From NCBI RefSeq assembly GCF_963678635.1, contig NC_087068.1, positions 22,904,388-22,968,387 of the forward strand: a stretch of DNA of 64,000 nt. Direction: 5' to 3'. The notes under the pieces were generated by a model. The model made no database searches, was not told where the DNA came from, and worked only from the letters and a program-made list of their open reading frames with translations. This DNA is from Symsagittifera roscoffensis (lineage: Eukaryota > Xenacoelomorpha > Acoela > Convolutidae). This document shows positions 58,319 through 64,000 of this stretch, piece after piece. The position numbers and the translations under genes were made by a program. Every line of letters begins with the position of its first letter. Positions within the stretch are counted from its first letter, which is position 1.

Positions 58319-59901
58319 GGTAAAATATGAATTAAAATAATTTTAACTAATAAATTTAAAACTGTACTAACCATTTTCTATCAATGTTTAGTTTATTCGT
58401 TTAGTCTTCACACCACAATCATCTACAAAACAGAAAAAAGACAAATAAAAATGCAATCTTGTTAAATTATATTAAAACTCCTTAATTTTTCGCACTAAAT
58501 AATGTAGTAATTTCATTTATAAATTATTTCCCCACGAAGCAGTAAAATTAAATACGATGAAAATTTATGATTTTAAACTTCCCCAAAAAGCAGTAAAATT
58601 CAATTTCAAATGCAATAAATTCATAAAATGAGAAAGCAGTACTAACCTTTTCAATATTTTTATTCATTCGCACAAAAATTCTATCCAAACTCGCACAGCT
58701 CGCCCACGAAGAATTGTTTAAATAACGATTTTATGTTTCAAGATTTCACTAACAACAATTCTAACAACCGATAACAAGTTTCAAACTTTTCTTTAACCCG
58801 GTTGGAAACGAATTATATACTAAACCAAACTAACCAACGCAGCTTACTGAACACCACAAATCATAAAACAACAGCATGACTGAGAAAAGAAAACCAACGG
58901 TACCCAAACCGGATTAACCCAGCTTAAAATTGAATAATTTATTCTTTTGGAGACTATTATAAAGTCTAAGAAAGAAATAACAAAACACAAAAAAGTCGCA
59001 AGACAAACCCAAACCAAAAACAATTTGATTTTTGAAAAAAGGACACAACCAAAGTAACATAAGAAAGACCAGAAAAAAAACAACATAAAATAATATCACA
59101 TAAAAAGACCTCTCAAAGAAACAGCATGAAATCATACTCCCATTCCTGGTCTAACCCACCAGAGAAGGACGTCCTGAGCATGCTTATAGCCCGCCTAACC
59201 CACCGCGCTACACCCACGCTTTGTGACCACACTTCAATTTTTAATAAGAGGTACTCGAGAGTGAGTAACTCTTCAAAAAAACTGAACATAAAAAAAACGC
59301 TTTTGTGAAAACAACTAATTAAGATCATGACTAAAAACTAAATTAACAAAAACTTATAAAAATGTAATTCATAATATGCAGTATATAGATCATCCACAAC
59401 AACAAAGACGAATATCTAAAGACTAGACGATCCCATCACACTCAAACAAGAGAATGGCTAAACACAACCGACATGCCGTCCACAATCACGACTCAAAGGA
59501 TTTAGAGTACGACTTGACTTCGCAGGAAAGGACTTCATTGAACTAGACCAATGACCACCTCGATGTTCAAGTATACGTAGGATCCGAGTTACAAGGCATC
59601 CCTTCCAAACACGATTTTCACGCCATTCTCAGAAGAGGCTGCACACAAAACAGTTCTCTACTAATACAGAAAAATCTGACATAGCAAACTATTTTGAAAT
59701 CAGATTGATTTCATTGGGGATCACAGTCGTTGTCGAATGACATAATAACAACTTCCTATCCCTGATTCCAGCGTTCTGGAACGTTCTTCTTCAAAAGGAA
59801 CCGGATAAGAAAATGATGTTCGCCAAATACCAACGTTCATCATCCATCCTTCAATTACAGAAAAAAAGATAGTTCTAAAAACTCTGTAAACCCCGGATGG
59901 G
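58319..59901 (+). other. 3' UTR of copy C, with tRNA-like GC-rich block
   Basis: Collinear with 16393-17993. The palindrome AGGACGTCCT is at 59166-59175, followed by GAGCATGCT (59176-59184). The minus-strand A-box-like word (TAGCGCGGTGGGTTAGGCGG) lies about 59189-59208. The antisense ORF of copy A is broken here after about 18 codons. No sense ORF. Confidence 0.6.
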
Positions 59902-60309
59902 TGGAACCTGATCTAAACTACATTTTATTATTGGAAAAAATAGATATTTTACCACTGTAAAATATTTAATAGTAACCAATCATGTTCCATCTAACTTACA
60001 AACCACTTATTTGTAAGTGCTGAAATTACTTGTAATTTCAGCACCAGAGAGATTTGAATTTAACTTAGAAATTAGTTACCTCTCCAGAGAACTTCAGCAA
60101 TCGCAACAAGCCAGTATACTCTAGATCTATTGAGCCTAGCAGAGACTAGTTAAACACCCTGAGAGTAGTAGATATAAGAGTAGGACTAGGATCGGTATTA
60201 GACTAAGAAGTTGCACAAATCTATCCGGCCGAAAATAAGATAGCGTGACGAGCAGACGGTGTACCCTATCCGAAATTACTCTATGAGTTAACCTCAAGGA
60301 CCTAACTCA
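59902..60309 (+). repeat. 3' LTR of copy C, 408 bp
   Basis: TGGAACC...CCTAACTCA; near-palindrome 60017-60044; TATAAGAG 60173-60180. Followed by the right target duplication TGAC at 60310-60313. Confidence 0.95.
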
Positions 60310-60870
60310 TGACCCACAATTTTTTCAAAGGCGCCTTTGTACTCTTTTGTTCTATTTTGAGATCTATATTTTTGTCTGACTGAGCCTACAATTTTTTTAA
60401 AGGTGCCTTTGGTACCAAATTATACTAAATTGAGGAGAAGCGCGCGCCGAAAAAAAAAACAATTTTTTGGTCCAAATTTTTCAAAAAGTGCTTTGAAACG
60501 CCTTTTTTGTTTTTTTTTTCAAATCCGTTTTTTTTTTCAAATTTTTTTGAAAATCCGCCCATCTCGAGAAAGTCCTAGCCTCCCCCCCTCCTGTATCCGC
60601 CTAAGTATTTTGTTTCCGAGCTACACCAAAAACTCTTTTACGGAAAGTTTTGATGGAAAAAATAGCTATTTTTGCTACTGATTACTCATTTTTAAGGCAT
60701 CAAATTTTTTGGTGTAGCTCGACCAATTAGTTTGAAAAAATTTGTACATGGATAAACTTTCAGCCCGTTGAATCCACCACAAAATTTTGGTACCATTAAC
60801 CTCTTAATTACTCAAATAAACTAGGAGTTTTAGGAAAGTTATTTTGAAAGATTTTGTAAAACGGAAATCA
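60310..60870 (+). repeat. Host repeat, right part, with 105-bp inverted-repeat hairpin
   Basis: Resumes the repeat cut by copy C: TGACCCACAATTTTTTCAAA, then AAAGTGCTTTGAAACGCC, then the hairpin with arms CGAGCTACACCAAAAA (60617-60632) and TTTTTTGGTGTAGCTCG (60705-60721). The whole is the reverse complement of 19860-20385. Confidence 0.75.
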
Positions 60871-61289
60871 AAATACCGAATTTTTAAAACTTTGGCCAGC
60901 TAATTATAAATCTCACAAGATTGTTTCAGACCTACATGAATGAAACCTTGCAAAAAAATTTCAGGCTAATTTTTTGGCTGGGTGTGGTGTTCCATTTAAT
61001 GTTGATTAATTTCCTAGCCATTGTTAGCTGGTACAATATGTTTTTGTTCAGGCATTTTCTTCGTGGCGCCAACCTTCATGTATTAAGCTATAATCATTAA
61101 ACGAAGCTTGATCATTAAAAGTCTGTGATACCTAAATTTGCACACTAAAACGTAAAAGTAAAGAGCTCAAAAGGTTGAATAAACTATAGATAACTAATCT
61201 ACCATGTTAAACATATCTGTTTCTGGTTGGGTTTAACTTGATATTTAAGTTCCACAGCTACAGCTTCGAATTTTTGCAGTTTTCTTCGT
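60871..61289. other. Upstream flank of the esterase gene; nothing recognised
   Basis: AT-rich, no ORF or repeat supported. Confidence 0.5.
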
Positions 61290-61297
61290 TATAAAAG
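61290..61297 (+). promoter_or_regulatory. TATA-box candidate of the esterase gene
   Basis: TATAAAAG, 36 nt before the ATG at 61333. A start about 30 nt downstream would give a very short 5' UTR, so upstream exons are equally possible. Confidence 0.3.
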
Positions 61298-61332
61298 TTA
61301 TATAAAATAAATATCCTATTCTAGCTTAAAAA

Positions 61333-61960
61333 ATGTCAAATTTGGAACCAATCGGATGTTTAACCATTGACACATCAGTCGGAAAAATTACTGGTGATGT
61401 TTTGGAGTTACCGAATGGCAAACAAGTAGCCAGATTTCTAGGAATTCCATTCGCCAAGCAACCTGTAGGCGATCTTAGATTCGAACCCTTGCAACTTTTA
61501 GACGGTAAAATAGATACCGATGAAGGTCCCTTCATTGCCATCAAAAAAGGACCTTCTGCTTTTCAAGCTCAAGATAGCTATCTAGCGACACCTTTTCCTA
61601 TGTCCGAAGAATGTATACATATGGGTATTTGGGTACCTCTGAACGGCGAAATCCAAAATGAGCCTGGAAAGATTCTGGACCAAAAACTGCCAGTGATGTT
61701 TAATATCCACGGAGGTGCTTTTGTACTTGGAAGCGGAGATGAAGCCTGTTATGACATGACTCATTTTGCAGCTAATCATAACGCCATTGGAGTTAGTTTT
61801 AACTACAGGCTGAATTTTTTCGGGTTCATTAGTATTCCGGGGGCTATCGCGGAAAACCTGGGGTTGCTGGATCAGTTGTTTGCCCTGAAGTGGACACATG
61901 AAAATATCGGAAGTTTCGGAGGGGACCAAAATAATATTACGCTGTTCGGATGTTCCGCTG
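61333..61960 (+). CDS. Carboxylesterase / cholinesterase-like protein, exon 1
   Basis: ATG 61333, donor GTAAGT at 61961. The exon codes for the start of an alpha/beta-hydrolase of the type-B carboxylesterase family: FLGIPFAKQPVGDLRF (substrate-gorge strand), SEECIHMGIWVP (the second family signature, usually EDCL), HGGAF (oxyanion hole), then NYRLNFFGF, and LFGCSAG, the nucleophile elbow GxSxG with Ser. No signal peptide is present, so a cytosolic enzyme is likely unless an upstream exon exists. Whether it hydrolyses choline esters cannot be told. Confidence 0.92.
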
Positions 61961-62306
61961 GTAAGTAAACATTTTTTTTATGTAAATAATTTTCAAATAA
62001 CACTTTTCCAATATCTGGATGTAAAGTTTTCCATAGTTTGTGTCTGAAACAGATATGATACTGTCAGCAAAAGTTCCTTTTAAAAATTGGGTCATGGTGG
62101 GAGAGTTCAGCTATGGGCAGAAGGAGTTAAAATCCTTTCCGCAACAAATAGCCCCCCGACTTTCACTACTTTTATTTTTGGCTGAAAATAATTGGCGTGA
62201 TCATTATAGCTTAACAAGAAAAATTGTTCAAAAAAGTCAGTGGAGCAATTATTTTGTGTTTTGAAAGTCTGAAAATTTATGTTTCTTCAGCAATTTTTCT
62301 TTTCAG

Positions 62307-62740
62307 GTGGTGCCAGTGTGCATTTCCACATGGCGAATGCGGAAAGTACCCCCTACTTCAAAAGGGGCATCGCAATCAGCGGAGTGCTGAACAAAGAATG
62401 GTGTTTGACATCTCGGGCCGAACAGAAGAAAAAAGTGACCAAACTTCTTAACAAACTGGGATGTCCAAAAAGTTCAACCAATGAACAAAAGAAACAGTTT
62501 TTGAAATCAGTCACAGCTGAACAAATTGTGAATTGTTATCCAACTGAACTTAGCTTGACTGGTTTGCAGTTTGGACCTGTAGATGTGTTTGAAAGTGATA
62601 ATATATCACGTGACTTCATTTCCAAGAAACCGTTTCTGATTGGAATATGTGTAGATGAAGCTACTATGTTCGCAGATGTCATGTTTGTTAGAAAGGATAC
62701 AACATCGCAAACAAAGTTAGTTCAAGGTTTTTGTCTTAAG
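62307..62740 (+). CDS. Carboxylesterase-like protein, exon 2 (3' end uncertain)
   Basis: Acceptor CAG at 62304-62306, phase matching exon 1 so that the intron (61961-62306) splits the Gly codon after GCSAG. Reads GASVHFHMANAES, then GIAISGVLN, and later PFLIGICVDEATMF, where the Glu corresponds to the acidic member of the catalytic triad. Possible donors are at 62727 (GTTTTT) and 62741 (GTATCA); I cannot decide. The exon with the catalytic His and the end of the gene is not seen and may lie in or beyond the N gap. Confidence 0.85.
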
Positions 62741-62786
62741 GTATCAGCGTCTGTAAAATAATGTATTCTGCCAGATAACTCAGTTG

Positions 62787-62986
62787 NNNNNNNNNNNNNN
62801 NNNNNNNNNNNNNNNNNNNNNNNNNNNNNNNNNNNNNNNNNNNNNNNNNNNNNNNNNNNNNNNNNNNNNNNNNNNNNNNNNNNNNNNNNNNNNNNNNNNN
62901 NNNNNNNNNNNNNNNNNNNNNNNNNNNNNNNNNNNNNNNNNNNNNNNNNNNNNNNNNNNNNNNNNNNNNNNNNNNNNNNNNNNNNN
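62787..62986. other. Assembly gap of 200 N
   Basis: Exactly 200 unknown bases, probably a fixed-size placeholder, so the true distance may differ. Confidence 0.99.
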
Positions 62987-64000
62987 GAAAACAAACTGAT
63001 GGCACCAACTAATTAAAAAAAACTCGACAAGTTTTGGAAATTTTACCTCTGAAAATGTAGAAAATATATCCAAAATCCTGTGTATTTTGTCGGGAATTAA
63101 TAAAATTTAGGACTAGCTCGTCATTATCATCTGGTGACATTTACTTTAAAAATCCAAATCAAGTTTGCGTGAGTTTCTTAAAATTGCTTGATGTACCGCT
63201 AATCATTTCATCGGTTAATTAGTTCGATGCAGGATATACTATGATTTGAAACCCAATCTACTTTTTTCACTGAATTTTGAACAAACTTCTTGCTTTTGAT
63301 CAAAACAAAATTCAAACAAAGTAACATATGCTTAATTGAATCAGACGAAAAGTTGAATAGTTCCATTGTCGTTCAAAATGACTGCAGTGAGTTTTTCAGG
63401 TACAAACTAGGAAAAAATCACTATTTGATTGAAGAATTTTTTTTTCTTAACAATAAGTTGCTTAAATGATAATTGTTATTTTCCAAGAGGTATTTTTTTT
63501 GAACGAAATTCTTCTTAATCTTTATGGATCTGTTGACAAAGTTCAAACCAGTCTGTTATGATCTTTGAGCCATTTTTAGAAAAACCCATAATTTTTAAAC
63601 ATTTTTTTTCGACATGTGAGCTCGTGACATCGATATACTTCATAATAGGAAAATTTCATGCTAAATTTTTTCAAACATTGTTATTTTAAATATTGAAAAT
63701 AGTCTGGTAGAAGGGAACACCGAGCTCAAACATCATGTAGCAAAGTTGTAAAAACAGTTCATGTCTGTTCGAGATTCTTTGAAAACGAGGCAAGCTTGGG
63801 TCAACTTCAACTTATTTTGCAAAAACATCTCAAGCTCTTTGTCGTTAAGCAAGCTTTGGTAATTAGTCTCTTTGAAATATGAGTAATAAATCAATCGATG
63901 AAATCTCATTTAAATCAATTTTTTCGGTGTTTCGTCATAAATTGCTATCAAATTGTTTGTTAATACAAACATTATCCACTTTGACCCTGCCTGTTTTTTG
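62987..64000. other. Unannotated sequence after the gap
   Basis: AT-rich DNA, no ORF over 60 codons, no motif of the missing esterase exon (no catalytic-His context seen) and no family LTR sequence. Probably intron or intergenic. Confidence 0.5.

Larger units (their letters stand above)
39663..60309 (+). mobile_element. Copy C: complete LTR-to-LTR insertion, 20.6 kb, with many breaks
   Basis: LTRs at 39663-40069 and 59902-60309 flanked by TGAC. By eye the two LTRs differ at roughly 16-17 of 407 positions (about 4 percent). Length without its two tandem duplications (about 0.54 and 1.32 kb) is about 18.8 kb, agreeing with copy A. All the large ORFs are broken, mostly at positions that are intact in copy A. 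Confidence 0.95.

Noticed and set aside
62987-64000. Remaining exon of the esterase after the gap
   Set aside because: No frame of useful length and no conserved context for the catalytic His could be found.
1-64000. CRISPR arrays, bacterial operons, rRNA genes
   Set aside because: No regularly spaced repeats, no ribosome-binding-site pattern and no rRNA sequence; introns and LTR elements show this is eukaryotic DNA.

Overview
The window is animal nuclear DNA. It is AT-rich, has GT-AG introns, a Cys-loop receptor fragment and a type-B carboxylesterase, and is dominated by three same-strand copies of one very large LTR retrovirus-like element. I cannot name the species. Env-bearing Ty3/gypsy elements are known from insects, tunicates and rotifers, among others, and I have no way to choose between these here.

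Layout. Copy A occupies 1-18403; its 5' LTR lies just left of the window and its 3' LTR is 17994-18403. Host DNA follows (18404-21598) with two exons of a Cys-loop ligand-gated channel (TM1, then TM2-TM4) and a dispersed host repeat. Copy B (21599-37550) is an old wreck: rearranged 5' end, integrase deleted, every ORF broken. Next comes host DNA with a solo LTR of the same family (38235-38607). Copy C (39663-60309) is complete from LTR to LTR, with a 4-bp TGAC target duplication, and sits inside a host tandem repeat; it carries two internal tandem duplications (about 0.54 and 1.3 kb) and many breaks. After it come the rest of that host repeat, then the first two exons of a cholinesterase/carboxylesterase-like gene (61333 onward), a 200-N assembly gap and unannotated sequence.

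The element. Comparing copies gives one design, about 18.8 kb with LTRs of about 0.41 kb. In order: LTR; PBS; a structured leader of about 1.2 kb with a small conserved ORF; ORF1 (140 aa, basic); a single-frame Gag-Pol (N-terminal extension, capsid-like domain, CCHC knuckle, Asn/Arg/Ser-rich linker, protease, RT, RNase H, integrase with D-x35-E, GPY/F); about 0.8 kb of non-coding RNA ending in a splice-acceptor-like site; a 62-aa membrane protein; ORF3 (about 373 aa, no ATG near its start); an Env-like glycoprotein (about 870 aa); ORF5 (602 aa), whose ATG overlaps the env stop as ATGA; a 3' UTR of about 1.6 kb with a GC-rich, tRNA-like segment; LTR. The pol core is ordinary Ty3/gypsy. The unusual parts are the total size, the extra ORFs either side of env, ORF1 before gag and the structured leader.

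No copy looks competent. Copy A is best preserved, with three in-frame stops in Gag-Pol and one in Env; copies B and C are broken at different places. All statements about similarity between copies come from reading the sequence by eye.
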